Of a DNA stretch of 64,000 nucleotides, positions 34,857 to 45,846 are shown piece after piece. The DNA comes from Rehmannia glutinosa. Lineage: Eukaryota; Streptophyta; Magnoliopsida; Lamiales; Orobanchaceae. Position 1 is the stretch's first letter. Each line of letters begins with the position of its first letter. The position numbers were made by a program, and so were the translations under genes. The notes under the pieces are model-generated. The model worked only from the letters and a program-made list of their open reading frames with translations. It was not told the DNA's origin and did not search any database. The stretch covers positions 43,189,335-43,253,334 of the forward strand of contig CM071930.1 of assembly GCA_016081115.2 (NCBI GenBank). The letters run 5' to 3'.

Positions 34857-36331
34857 TGATCGCGAATTTCTTACAAGCGTACGGTGTCAAGTTTTAGTAT
34901 AGGTTTTGAAAGTAGGGTTATCGTCTCCACAGGATTGTTATCGAATTTTAAACTAAGTACTATAATTAAAATAGCTTAATTCTATCTAGAAATCGAAAAG
35001 AGATGATGATTGATTAAACTAAAAAAAACTAAAATTAAGCAAATAAATGGTTCAGACAATTTATCAAACACGTAGAAGATGAATTCTAGAGGGTTGATTT
35101 CACCTAGTTATCCCCTATGTTTTCAATCAAGTTTATTAAACACAAGTTATCAATCTATAAGCCAATATTCCTACCGTTTATCACTTCCTCTCTCGAGTGC
35201 CAAGTGATTCTAGGTTTCAATTTCTGATTTCGATATCTCTATAAAAATCATAAATTAAACCCTAATGCGCTCAATGAATATTCTATCACAGGCTTCAAAA
35301 GATTCATAAATCTCTCGATTCTATGAAACCCTAGGTTGTGCTATTCTATGGCCAGGCGTTCAATTACCTCTCTCGAGCGTCAAATCAAACACGCCAAACA
35401 ATCTAAATTATTGATCAGATAACCCAGATGCAATCAAATCAAATAGCACAAATAGATTAATAAATATGCGAATTTCATAAACTAGAAATCAAAACATAGG
35501 TTCAAACGTAAGTTACATCAATCCCCTAGAAATATGAGTTTAGCTCATGTTGGATGTACAAAAATTCATGAAGAAATAATTATACATCGATAGGGTTCAA
35601 CAAAGATGCTAGAAAAATAATTTGGAATGATTAAGGAAGGAATCTTCTCTGTTTCCAGAAGGTAGATGCCTTCGAATCTCGTCCCGAACTCTTTCTCCTT
35701 GCTCAAAATCGTCCCTTGTGCTCTCCAAAATGTCCAACCCCCTGTTTGTCCGTTCCTTGTTCTATTTATAGGCTTAAAACCCTAAAAAATCCGTCCAAAA
35801 AGGCCCAAAAAGAACTCAGCGCACATTCAGGCCCATCGAGCGCCGAGCCGCTTAGGATGGCGATGGCCTTAGCGCGCCGCCGATGCTCACGTCATCGCTG
35901 CCAGACTCCATCGCCACAGCAGCCCGGCCAGCCATTGCCATTCTTGCGCTGTCAACTTTCTCCGTGTCTTTGCTGCAACGCTGCTGTCGTCCACCGCACT
36001 CCACGCGCAGCAAGGCTGCATGCGCTGCAGCGCGCCCCTGTCCTCAAACGCTGTACCAATTTCGACCCCCGCGCTGCGGCGCGGGGGTTTTGGCGCTGCG
36101 GCGCTCGATCATGCTCGATATATTTCCGTTTTTTAGCTCCTAAAATGCGATCTTCACCACCCAAACACGTTTTTAATCGTTTTTAATCAATTTCGGCATC
36201 CAAGACCTGTCCCGACTCTCAAACGACAACTAATGACACAAACTCGACTCAAACGACGCTAAAATACTTGAAAACCCCGCAAAATCCTACTCTAGAATAC
36301 TCAATACATTGGTATAAAAACCAACTTAACA
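34857..36331 (-). repeat. 5' LTR of G1
   Basis: Nearly the same as 29092-30592 for most of its length (TATA box at 35763-35770), but lacks CGC near its start and has a rearranged GC-rich block at 35815-36115. The 35716-36186 frame is a by-product of that block. Confidence 0.92.
35815..36115 (-). repeat. GC-rich palindrome cluster in U3 of G1 5' LTR
   Basis: Contains GCGCCG, GCGCGCCGCCG, GCGCTGCGGCGC and similar words. It is at the equivalent position to 30055-30355 but with different spacing and copy content. Confidence 0.7.
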
Positions 36332-36340
36332 AATACCACT

Positions 36341-37290
36341 TGTTAGTCCAAGTGGCTACGATAATCTAGAGGGGGGGTGAATAGATTATCTCGGTTTTTC
36401 AGATTTTGCCCTCTTTTTTGAAAATTCAAGCAAGGACGAAATGCTAAGTGCGGAAAATAAATAGCACACTTCGATTTAAAGAGGTTCAACCCACCTAGGG
36501 CCTAATCCTCTACCACCCCAGTATATCCGGGATGGATTTCAAAAAAAGAAAAAAAGATTTTATTAATTACCAAAATTAATAATACAACACCTTGAGGATT
36601 ACCACAACCCTCTTGCAACACCTTGAGGATTACCACAACCCTCTTACACCACCTTAAGGATTACCACAACCCTCTTACAACACCTTTGAAGATTACCACA
36701 ACCTTCAAACACCTATCACCTAGATCACCCAATTGTATTCTTACCATAAGAATACTCACAAGGATGTCTTGTGTTGAATGATGACCAAAAATCAAGATTA
36801 CAACTCAATGATGAATGATACAATAGGAGTACAAGTGTAATCAAGAATTGAAATCCTAGACCTCAAATTTGTGCAAGTGAAAGTGCTTAGACTAATACAA
36901 CAAGATATATGAAAGTGTTTGCTTGTATGCTCTTTGCTTGTGTAGAGTGTTGTATCTTGTTGCTTGAATGAAGCCTCTATTTATAGGAGAGGTCTTGGCT
37001 TTGATTTCCAGACATAGGCTCCTCCTTGGGGAGTGATTTTCTGCAAAAGAAACCATTTAAAATCATCAATATAGCTGTTAGAAATCAATCCCTCAAAATA
37101 GGGAAAAGCTGTATGAAAATGCAACGGATAGTTTGCTGATAAAATAGGGGTGCGACCGGTCGCGCAGAGATAAGTTTGAAATAGAATTTCTGCGATTTTT
37201 ACACAGGGGGACCGGTCGAAGGGGGGTTCGACCGGTCGCCCTTGATGTTGACCGGTTGGGGGTGTTTAAAATACGAAACAGAGAATACTG
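36341..37290 (-). repeat. 5' LTR of B1, inner part
   Basis: Resumes B1 after G1: plus-strand TGTTAGTCCAAG at 36341 matches the 3' LTR from 21990. It is interrupted at 37290 by B2 (TSD TACTG) and continues at 44743. It contains the hairpin array (36580-36755), the TATA box (36978-36985) and palindromes (37153-37162, 37229-37238). Confidence 0.92.
36580..36755 (-). repeat. hairpin array in R-U5 of B1 5' LTR
   Basis: Same modules as 22233-22403. The outer one is 36755-36735, stem GTATTCTT with AAGAATAC around ATGGT. One inner stem carries a change (CTTAAGGATT instead of CTTGAGGATT). Confidence 0.75.
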
Positions 37291-37618
37291 TGTTAGATAA
37301 ATGTTTTTATCAAGATTTTGATGATTATGTTTAAATAAGTTTTTATACCAAACCAATGTTAATAAATGTTGTCCAAATCCTCCTAAATGATTTAAAATGT
37401 TTTTTTGCTAATTTTTGGAGTATTTCTTAGAATTTATTTTTCGATAAAAATGGACAACACTTTTGATGGTATTGTTTAAATTGGTTTTTACACCAAAACT
37501 ATGTTTATAAATGTTGTCAAAATACTCCTAAGTGATTTAAAATGTTTTTACTAATTTTTTAGAGTATTTCTTGAAGTTTATTTTTGATAAAAATCGGACA
37601 ACATTTAAAACTGGAGGT

Positions 37619-37850
37619 CGACCGGTCGCCCAAAGCATCGACCGGTACCTGAAGCAAAGAGAATTGAAACAGAACGGTCTGAACTCATAAAAACGAAGAG
37701 GGGGACCGATCAAGAAGATGAGGTCGACCGGTCGCACCACTTAGGGCGACGGCCGCACTCCCCGACCGGCCGACGACCCCTTCCCGACCCGCACTGGATC
37801 GCACTATCTTTTTCAAAACGTTCGAAATCTTATACAGGGCAACCGGTCGC
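37619..37850 (+). repeat. CGACCGGTCG palindrome cluster in B2 5' LTR
   Basis: Perfect copies at 37619-37628 and 37725-37734, plus decayed versions (CGACGGCCGC, CGACCGGCCGACG) at 37743-37780. The 3' LTR has intact palindromes at those last places. Confidence 0.85.
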
Positions 37851-38015
37851 GCTGTGTAATCTTTTGACAGCAAAATTTGTACCGTTGAACTCCTTGACAA
37901 CAAGATTTGCTTTTCAATTTTTTACAATATTTCTACATCTTGTGATCCTCTTTTTATAGACAAAAGTGAAGAAGAATGAGCCTATGTTGGGAGCCTATGT
38001 TGGTGAAGACTCTCC

Positions 38016-38023
38016 TATAAATA
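38016..38023 (+). promoter_or_regulatory. TATA box of B2 5' LTR
   Basis: TATAAATA, preceded by CTCC and followed by GAG; about 170-400 bases downstream of the palindrome cluster. The same box is at 44012-44019 in the 3' LTR. Confidence 0.75.
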
Positions 38024-38261
38024 GAGAATGAATTGAAGACACAAAAAAAAAGATAACACAAGCAAATTCACAACAAGAAATCTGCAAATTTCCATGCTTT
38101 CATATTCAACACTCTTGTTGTATTTATAGCCTAAGTATTTCACTTTCACATCTTGAGGTCTAGGCTTTATTTGTTGATTACACTTTCACTCAAATTGTAA
38201 TATTCATTATTGAGTTGTAATCTTGATTTTTGTCATCATTCAACACAAGACATCCTTGTGA

Positions 38262-38493
38262 GTATTCTTGTGGAAATAATACACTTGGGTGATCTAGGTG
38301 ATAGGTGTTTCAAGAGTGTGGTGCTCTTGAGGTATTGAAGAATTTGGTATTCTTCAAGGTTGAAGATTGTGGTAATCTTCACAAGGTGCCGTTAGAGATT
38401 GTGGTAATCTTCAAGAGAGATTATGGTAATCTCAAAGGTGGTGTTGTAGAAGAGTGTGGTGCTCTTCAAGGTGATGTTGTAAGGTGTTGTATT
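38262..38493 (+). repeat. hairpin array in R-U5 of B2 5' LTR
   Basis: Modules include TCAAGAG/CTCTTGA (38319-38340 region), TTGAAGAAT/ATTCTTCAA around TTGGT, GAAGATT/AATCTTC around GTGGT, GAGATT/AATCTC around ATGGT, and GAAGAG/CTCTTC. The first module (38262-38282) has a broken arm (AATAATAC); the 3' LTR has it intact. Confidence 0.78.
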
Positions 38494-38727
38494 AATTTTG
38501 GAAATTAATAAAATCTTTTTTCTTTTTGAAATCCATCCCGGAGATACTGGGGTGGTAGAGGATTAGGCCCTAGGTGGGTTGAACCTCTATAAATTGACGC
38601 GTGTTGTTTACATTCCACACCTTTATTATTGTCTTGGCGTAATTGATTCGAAAAAGAGGGCAAAATCGAAAAGATGGAGATAATCTATTCACCCCCTTCT
38701 AGATTATCGTAGCCACTTGGTCTTACA

Positions 38728-38750
38728 AGTGGTATCAGAGCCAAACTCTT
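38728..38750 (+). other. primer-binding site of B2
   Basis: AGTGGTATCAGAGCCAAACT; TGGTATCAGAGC is complementary to the 3' end of initiator Met-tRNA. Confidence 0.88.
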
Positions 38751-38759
38751 TGGCAAGCT

Positions 38760-40104
38760 CGTTCCACATTGCGAGTAAAGAGGAACGATCACCGGCTACG
38801 AATGAAGTATACCTTACCGGCGCCTCCACCACCAAGCCACCACTATTTGATTCCAAAAATTATATATTTTGGAAAGAAAGAATGGAATGCTATCTACAGA
38901 GTTGCGGGTTCGATATTTGGAACACGGTCGTAAATGAAGAATCCATTCCGATGATGGACACACCACACACCTCCAAAGGCCTCAAAGAGCTCAATGATGA
39001 AGAGAAGAAAATCATCTACTTAAATGGTAAAGCTCTTAATATTTTGTATTGTTCACTTACCATTTTGGAATATGATCATATTGTAGGAATTAAATCGGCA
39101 CATGAAGTATGGAGAAAATTAGAAGAAGTATATGCAAATGAAAGGAGCCACTCAAAAGCATCTACTTCTCAAATGGATACAAACCCAACTTGGGATGAGC
39201 TTCCTACAACTTCCAACGTCGATGAAAACGAACGATGTCTTATGGGCTTCGAAGAAGAAAACGAGGTAAGTTCAAAACCATCCACTTCTCATGATAATGA
39301 ATTACAAAATGATTATAGTGATTTGCAAAAGGATTTTGATGAACTTCAAAATGAATTCCAAAGCTTACTTGTTAAATACAAAAATTTGAAAAAGGAATTC
39401 AATATTTTGAAATTGATAAGGATAATTTATTTTCCTCTTATGAATCACTTTCATGTGATCACACCACCACACTTGACAAGGTTAGAAACCTTGAGAAAGA
39501 AAATAGTACTCTTGTTGAGGATATTAATTGCATGAAAAATGATTTATCAAAATCCAACTTGAGTACCGATAAAATGACCGATATTATTGATGTTCATAGT
39601 TGTGATAAATTGAAACAAGGACTTAATCATAAGCCTACTGTTGTTAATTATGTTAAAAGAACTCAAGTCCCTATGCATGTTGGTCATGATGCTCCCAAAA
39701 TTACTACGTGTTTTTATTGTGGTAAAACGGGTCACACGGTTAATACTTGTCGGGCTAGAAATAACTCTAATTATTATTGGAGACCTAAAAGTCTCAAAGC
39801 TAATTCCAAAGGACCCAAACACTTGAGGGTACCACAAAATAATGTCATATTAGGTACCCGACGGAATAATAATCGAGGAAAAAACATACCGCCAAGAAGA
39901 CATCAAATGACCATTTCATTTGATCAAAGGAGAAGACAACATCAAAATAAATTTCCAAGAGAAAGACACTATCAACAATGGGAAGGCCACAATTCTTGGA
40001 AATGGAGCAATTGGAGAAACCACCATCAACATGAAGATTTTCAAACGGGAAGATATCATCAACAATGGGAACGACACAACCCATGGAAATGGCGAAATTG
40101 GTAA
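38760..40104 (+). pseudogene. gag: gag of B2 with shared internal deletion and Trp-rich tail
   Basis: Frame from about 38750 gives TKPPLFDSKNYIFWKERM, CYLQSCGFDIWN and HEVWRKLEEVYANERS, where most of the capsid core and the first zinc knuckle are missing compared with B1. An acidic coiled-coil-like region follows (ELQNDYSDLQKDFDELQNEF). A frameshift near 39411 precedes the segment with the knuckle CFYCGKTGHTVNTC (39711-39752) and a tail with repeated QQWE-HN-WKW-NW blocks ending in a stop at 40102-40104. The ancestral ATG has been lost. Confidence 0.83.
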
Positions 40105-41089
40105 ACCGTATCTCCCTATTTTAATATGTATTTTATTCTTTGCATGTTTTTATTTGTGTCTTTATTGCAATATGAGTTTTCATATTTTTAAAATTTAGGT
40201 CTTTAGTATATTTGTGAGTTTCAAAATATTTTTGAAAAGAAGACCTTGCATGATGTTTCTAAAACTCTTGTGCATTTAATTAGACTTATGTGGTTTATTA
40301 TCTCCTATGTAGTTATATAGCACAAGCATGCTTAAGATATCTCTTGTTGCTTAGCCTACACATGTATTATTGTGTTTGTGCAAAATTTAGTTGAAGAATT
40401 GTGTAGGATTTACATATGGTTATCTACTCGTAATATATCAAGAGAAACATGAACTATCGAGGTACGCTCATTATTGTTATTCATCTCATAGACTCGATAC
40501 ATGTTGTGCCATATGCCTATGTGCTTATTTTATACAAGTGCTATTAAGAGGATGTTTTTGATTTTTGAGAAGGCATTATTTGACATAGCTTGTTTTATCC
40601 AAGATTTGTAAAGGATTATATTTTGTTTTGATAAAACATTTGATTTTTTTAAGTTATGCATTGTATTGCACATATAAAATTATTCTTGGTTGCTTATGTC
40701 AAAGCTCTTGTTCATATGATTCTTGTGATTGAGGTCTCAACTATGTGCTCTCGTATTTTCATATTTCAAAAGAGACCTTATATAGCTTTCTATAAGCTTA
40801 TTTGAACTTACATGGTGTAGTATATTCTTGATGATTTTCTTTAAGCATAGTATGTGTTACTTGCAATAGTGTATCTATTATTCGATATTACTATGCTCGT
40901 GTGCAAAATACCTTGTTAAGATTTTGCAGAAATTTTTGATATTTCGCAACAAGTTTGATGAACAAGACAAGGTTAGTAGCTCAATGATATTGTCAAGAAG
41001 AAGGTAATGATTTTGATGTAATATTTGCACTCATAGCACATTTAGAAGTTATTTGCACTTTACTTGCCCATTCTTGTTTTGAGAAAATT
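40105..41089 (+). other. non-coding spacer of B2 after gag
   Basis: No ORF or strong motif. In B1 the corresponding place holds pol; here it is replaced by AT-rich sequence that B3 shares at its start (52223 onward). Confidence 0.6.
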
Positions 41090-41910
41090 TCAAGCTTTAC
41101 CAAATGGATGTTAAATCCAATTTTCTAAATGGTTTTATTCAAATAGAAGTCTATCGGAGTTTACAATTTTAGGCCAAATGATTTTTATAAAAGGCCTTGT
41201 ACGGTTGATACAAGTACCCCGTATATGGTTTGATAGACTTAGCTATTTTTGCAAAATAATTTCACAAAAGGTAAAGTTGATACTACACTTCTTGTTTTAA
41301 AAAAGGCAAGGTTGTTTACTTGTGCAAATTTATGTTGATAATATTTTTGGTGCTACTAATGAATATTTGTGCAAGATATTTTTCCAAGTCAAAGCAAGGT
41401 GAACCTAAGATGATCATGATGAGGGAAGCACAAATTTGATCATTGGAATGCCAAGAAGGTGATTATATAACACACCCAAAAGAAGAAGTGAGACACTGAA
41501 GAAGAAAGAACTATTTCAACCTATATGGCTACAAATGCGAAAATTGACAAAAGGTTGAAGTAGGCATTGACAAACGAATTCGAGGTATGTTCATTCGTTT
41601 ATTATTCCTTAGACTCGACATTCTATATGCCTTATGTCTATATGCTCGACTTAAAACAATTTCTTCTTATGACTTGTTTATCCAAAGTTTTAAAACATTA
41701 CTATTTTTCGGGATAACAAGTCCGATGATTACAATTTCTCAAAATATGGTTCGTCATATTCAAACTAAACATATTGAGATTCGATATATTTTTCTAAGGA
41801 ATTGCGTTTCTAAAATGAAAACTTGAGATGTGTTTAATTCCGTCTCAAAGATAACTCGCGGATATTTGTTAATCGCCGAGTATTTTACCTCATTTCGAGC
41901 TTGACTTTGA
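41090..41910 (+). pseudogene. pol scraps (reverse transcriptase and RNase H) in B2
   Basis: Short recognisable pieces in changing frames: YQMDVKSNFLNGF near 41098, KALYG near 41190, a decayed VDDIIFG-like segment near 41330-41350, RLDILYALCLYAR near 41610, and HIQTKHIEIRYIFLRNCVSK near 41755-41815. The order follows Copia RT to RNase H, with much deleted between pieces. Confidence 0.75.
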
Positions 41911-43287
41911 CATAATGTATATTGAATGAGGTCTACATTTGCATTTTGCACGTTTTTAAAACTTAGGGGCAAAAAATCGGATTTTTGGTTCAAACCTCGG
42001 ATTTTGGAAAACCGAATGAAAAACTAGTCTGACTAGGGCAAGGTCGACCGGTCGCCCATGCCCCCAACCGGTCGGCCATAGAAAAAATTTGGTTAAAAAT
42101 GTTTCTGTTCTTAGCATTTGCCATTTTAGTCGTTTGGGTTCATTTTTCGTCCCCTTCGCACTTTGCACACAAATTTCACTTCAAATTTGTTTTATTGCAT
42201 ACATTTTATATTTTGGACCTCATGAGGCTCGATTATCATCATCATTGCTCATCTTTACCGATTAAATGGTAAGAATTCTCTTTTTTTTTATCTCAATTGG
42301 GTTGAACCCTTGAGAATGTGCTTGTATCTTGATATCTTGTTGAAATTCTTGTATTAATATGTTGTTTATGATGATTGATGATGAATGAATATTGTTGTAT
42401 TGCAAATGGTGATGAAATTTTTTGGCTTAAACGAATTACAAAGGCGTTATATTTCTCTTGTTTTATTCGACGCACGCCAAGTGTTCGACAAAATGTTTCA
42501 ATGAAAAATTCATCACCTACATGATTCTCTCGATTTGAAAAGTCTTCTAAGTTTATAGAGATCATGTTTTATCAATCAAATAAGCTTTTGCAAATCACAT
42601 GATTGACTTCTCGCTTATTATTTGGAATTTATGCTTCAATGATCAATATGCCGATAAATCGATTAAGTTGCACACTTTGATATAATTATATGATGTTTTT
42701 ATCGTGCTAACATTATTTTTGATGATTACAAAGGGGGAGAAACAAGAGAAACGCTCATAAGCTCAAAGAAGCGTAAATAAGCTCGCAAGAAAAACTATAA
42801 GCTAAAGCTCTTAAAAGCCAAAAGCTATGGATTATACTTGGTCCATGTGATGTATTATGGACTTTTATAATTGACTTATGATGCTTTTGTGACAGGGGGA
42901 GCTTATAAGCTCATGATATTAAAGCTTTAAGCTTTTAGTTGTTGCTTCTATACTTAGTCCATGAGATGTATTGTGGACTTTTATGCTTGTCTAATGATGT
43001 TTTGTGACAGGGGGAGCTTATAAGCTCATGATATTCAAGCTTAAGTTGTAAAAGCTAAACCTTTAAGCTTTTAGTTGTTGCTTCTATACTTACTCTTGCT
43101 ATGCTTGTTGATAGAGGGAGCTTGTGCAAAAATGATTTTGAAAAATCTTTGCTCCTATCCTTGTGTGTTTGTACTTATGATGAATCTTGCTTATAATGGA
43201 TTGATGTTTTAGACCGGAAAATTTGTTTTGTTTTAAAATCAACTTTCTAAAATTGTTTTGGTTTGTAATCATCAAAAAGGGGGAGTT
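41911..43287 (+). other. 3' spacer of B2 with purine boxes and a direct repeat
   Basis: Holds palindrome CGACCGGTCG at 42045-42054. Two copies of a ~116-base unit begin ACTTGGTCCATG (42836) and ACTTAGTCCATG (42952). GGGGGAG-type boxes lie at 42731-42740, 42891-42904, 43006-43019 and 43111-43120, and the polypurine tract AAAAAGGGGGAGTT (43274-43287) directly precedes the 3' LTR. No ORF. Confidence 0.75.
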
Positions 43288-43615
43288 TGTTAGATAAATG
43301 TTTTTATCAGGATTTTGATGATTATGTTTAAATGAGTTTTTATACAAAAACAATGTTAATAAATGTTGTCCAAATACTCCTAAATGATATAAAATGTTTT
43401 TTTGCTAATTTTTGGAGTATTTCTTAGAATTTATTTTTCGATAAAAATGGACAACACTTTTGATGGTTTTGTTTAAATTGGTTTTTACACCAAAACTATG
43501 TTTATAAATGTTGTCAAAATACTCCTAAGTGATTTAAAATGTTTTTACTAATTTTTTGGAGTATTTCTTGAAGTTTATTTTTGATAAAAATCGGACAACA
43601 TTTAAAACTAGAGGT

Positions 43616-43770
43616 CGACCGGTCGCCCAAAGCGTCGACCGGTACCTGAAGCAAAGAGAATTGAAACAGAACGGTCTGAACTCATAAAAACGAAGAGGGG
43701 GACCGGTCAAGATGGAGGTCGACCGGTCGCACCCTAGGGCGACCGGTCGCACCCCCCAGTCGACCGGTCG
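43616..43770 (+). repeat. CGACCGGTCG palindrome cluster in B2 3' LTR
   Basis: Four perfect copies at 43616, 43720, 43740 and 43761, the last three within 51 bases. Confidence 0.92.
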
Positions 43771-44269
43771 ACCCCCCTTCGACCCGTACCTGGATCGCAC
43801 TATCTTTTTCAAAACGTTCGAAATCTTATACAGGGCAACCGGTCGCGCTGTGTAATCTTTTGACAGCAAAATTTGTACCGTTGAACTCCTTGACAACAAG
43901 AGTTGCTTTTCAATTTTTTACAATATTTCTACATCTTGTGATCCTCTTTTGGTAGACAAAAGTGAAGAAGAAGGAGCCTATGTTGGGAGCCTATGTTGGT
44001 GAAGACTCTCCTATAAATAGAGGATGAATTGAAGACACAAAAAAAAAAAAAAAAAAAAAGATAACACAAGCAAATTCACAACAAGAAATCTGCAAATTTC
44101 CATGCTTTCATATTCAACACTCTTGTTGTATTTATAGCCTAAGTATTTCACTTTCACATCTTGAGGTCTAGGCTTTATTTGTTGATTACACTTGCACTCA
44201 AATTGTAATATTCATTATTGAGTTGTAATCTTGATTTTTTTTCATCATTCAACACAAGACATCCTTGTG

Positions 44270-44498
44270 AGTATTCTTGTGGAAAGAATACACTTAGGTG
44301 ATCTAGGTGATAGGTGTTTCAAGAGTGTGGTGCTCTTGAGGTATTGAAGAATTTGGTATTCTTCAAGGTTGAAGATTGTGGTAATCTTCACAAGGTGCCG
44401 TTGGAGATTGTGCTAATCTTCCAGAGAGATTGTTGTAATCTCAAATGTGGTGTTGTAGAAGAGTGTGGTGATCTTCAAGGTGATGTTGTAAGGTGTTG
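44270..44498 (+). repeat. hairpin array in R-U5 of B2 3' LTR
   Basis: First module 44270-44290 is a perfect 8-bp stem (GTATTCTT with AAGAATAC) around GTGGA. Later modules are as in the 5' LTR, with a few one-sided changes (for example GTGCTAATC near 44410). Confidence 0.78.
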
Positions 44499-44742
44499 TA
44501 TTAATTTTGGAAATTAATAAAATCTTTTTTCTTTTTGAAATCCATCCCGGAGATACTGGGGTGGTAGAGGATTAGGCCCTAGGTGGGTTGAACCTCTATA
44601 AATTGACGCGTGTTGTTTACATTCCGCACCTTTATTATTGTCTTGGAGTAATTGATTCGAAAAAGAGGGCGAAATCGAAAAGATGGAGATAATCTATTCA
44701 CCCCCCCTCTAGATTATCGTAGCCACTTGGACTTACATACTG

Positions 44743-45056
44743 AACCAAAAGAGGGACTCCCAGATACCGGTCGCCCAGGGGTCGACCGGTCGCCCTCCCT
44801 CATATTTTCTACGTCCCTTTTTCTGTTTCAAAACTCAACTCAGGTATGGGTTGCCCTATAGGGCGACCAGTCGAGCCTGAAACAAATGTGTTGTCCAATT
44901 TTTTATCGAAAATAAACTCCAAAAAATACTCCGAAAAATAGTAAAAACATTTTAAATCGATCAGAAGTATTTAGACAACATTTAGGGACATTGTTTTGGT
45001 TTAAAAACTCATTTGAAGAAAATCATCAAAATCATGATAAAAATATTTATCTAACA
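44743..45056 (-). repeat. 5' LTR of B1, outer part
   Basis: Continuation of the LTR broken at 37290; aligns with 22938-23251. Ends with TTTATCTAACA at 45056, followed by TSD ATTTC. Includes palindrome 44783-44792. Confidence 0.92.
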
Positions 45057-45061
45057 ATTTC

Positions 45062-45285
45062 TCCATCGTGAACCTCAACGTTCACTTAAAACATAACAAC
45101 TTATTCTAGGTACATGTGAGAGTATTACATGGTGAGAAATCCCTTCAGACCAATTTTCTCCAACTTTGCTGCTATTTTCTGAGCCAGGGCCTTATCTACC
45201 CCTGTTTCACCAATCCTTTGAAATTCACAATTGATTTAGAGTGGATTTTCTCAGCCATCTTGACGAAATCGTAGTTAGGTGCCAT
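45062..45285 (-). pseudogene. family A accessory ORF, proximal part (A3)
   Basis: ATG at 45285 (MAPNYDFVKMAEKIHS) aligns with the start of the A1 accessory ORF at 8371. A TAG follows a short run (after LVKQG), then pieces such as KIGLKGFLTM; sequence up to VEVHDGE is cut by B1 at 45061 and resumes at 21984. Confidence 0.72.
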
Positions 45286-45846
45286 TTCTTGAGAAATAAA
45301 TGGTCAAAGACTTGTAAAAATGATGCTTTGAGAATTAGGGTTTCACTGGTTTTGCAGAGAAAAACTTGAACTTCCTTGCAAGAAAAGAGAGTATTGTGAG
45401 GAGAGAGAAAAATTGAATTTGGTATATAAGGGACGTGAGAGGACGGTTTTTGGAATTTGAAAAGGTTGATCAAGATCAACGGTCAAGATTAAACATTTGA
45501 AACCGCATTAATTTTCCCGCATTAAATGCAACAGCATTTATATCCAATCATAGGCTAAATGTGTACAAGCTTTATTCTAACACAATAGTTACGCTGACGT
45601 AATGCCAAAAAACATTCTCGCTCGTAGAAAATGACTCCTTTTTGTCACTTAGCTCATAAATTACTTAGATATATTCCAAAAGTGACTTGACTTGGCTTCT
45701 CTCTTGACATGATGATCACACAGTTGTCAGCTAACTCGATATGACAAATTTCCCGTCTTGGCTGTTTCACTTGGCTGGAAAGTAAAACTTTGCTTATTTT
45801 TCATTTCTTTCTTCTTTGACTCGGCTGATTGAGTCTTCTGAGTCTC
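45286..45846 (-). other. spacer between pol and accessory ORF (A3)
   Basis: Non-coding; counterpart of 7832-8370 in A1 and of 63839-64000 in A4. No terminator or defined promoter recognised. Confidence 0.55.

Larger units (their letters stand above)
29092..36331 (-). mobile_element. G1: non-autonomous Ty3/gypsy element (gag and protease remnants only)
   Basis: LTRs at 29092-30592 and 34857-36331 are long and closely similar and flank an internal region with, on the minus strand, a degraded gypsy primer-binding site (34850-34834), gag (34700-33600), a protease start (33420-32640) and about 2 kb without coding, then a purine tract. The TSD AATAC is at 29087-29091 and 36332-36336. Reverse transcriptase, RNase H and integrase are absent, so mobility would require enzymes in trans. 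Confidence 0.9.
37291..38727 (+). repeat. 5' LTR of B2
   Basis: TGTTAGATAAATG to CTTACA. Two copies of an inverted-repeat module in U3 (37369-37457, 37514-37601), palindromes (37619-37628, 37725-37734 and variants to 37850), TATA box TATAAATA at 38016-38023, hairpin array 38262-38493. Confidence 0.93.
37291..44737 (+). mobile_element. B2: family B element with gag and pol scraps
   Basis: Plus strand: 5' LTR 37291-38727, primer-binding site, gag with an internal deletion, spacer, strongly shortened pol remnants (41090-41900), spacer with purine boxes, polypurine tract, 3' LTR 43288-44737. The TSD TACTG is at 37286-37290 and 44738-44742, within the B1 5' LTR. It cannot make its own enzymes. 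Confidence 0.92.
43288..44737 (+). repeat. 3' LTR of B2
   Basis: Closely matches 37291-38727. Palindromes at 43616-43625, 43720-43729, 43740-43749 and 43761-43770; TATA box 44012-44019; hairpin array 44270-44498; an A-run at 44040-44060 is longer than in the 5' LTR. Confidence 0.93.
21990..45056 (-). mobile_element. B1: near-complete SIRE-like Copia element with two nested insertions
   Basis: Minus strand: 5' LTR (45056-44743 plus 37290-36341), primer-binding site split by G1, gag (29038-27294), pol (27406-24363), spacer, polypurine tract, 3' LTR (23251-21990). The TSD ATTTC is at 21985-21989 and 45057-45061. Both LTRs are about 1.26 kb once B2 is removed. Order PR-IN-RT-RH defines Copia; two-knuckle gag and long LTRs point to the SIRE type. 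Stops and frameshifts are few, so it is the most intact coding element of the window and a plausible relative of the enzyme donor for B2 and B3. Confidence 0.92.

Noticed and set aside
38305..38508. Short frames that recur in all family B LTRs (38305-38508, 44314-44517, 50332-50523, 56768-56959), rich in DCGNL-like repeats, as a conserved small protein
   Set aside because: They lie exactly over the hairpin array, start at different codons and follow the repeat period; the nucleotide hairpins explain their similarity. An upstream-ORF role cannot be excluded but is not supported.
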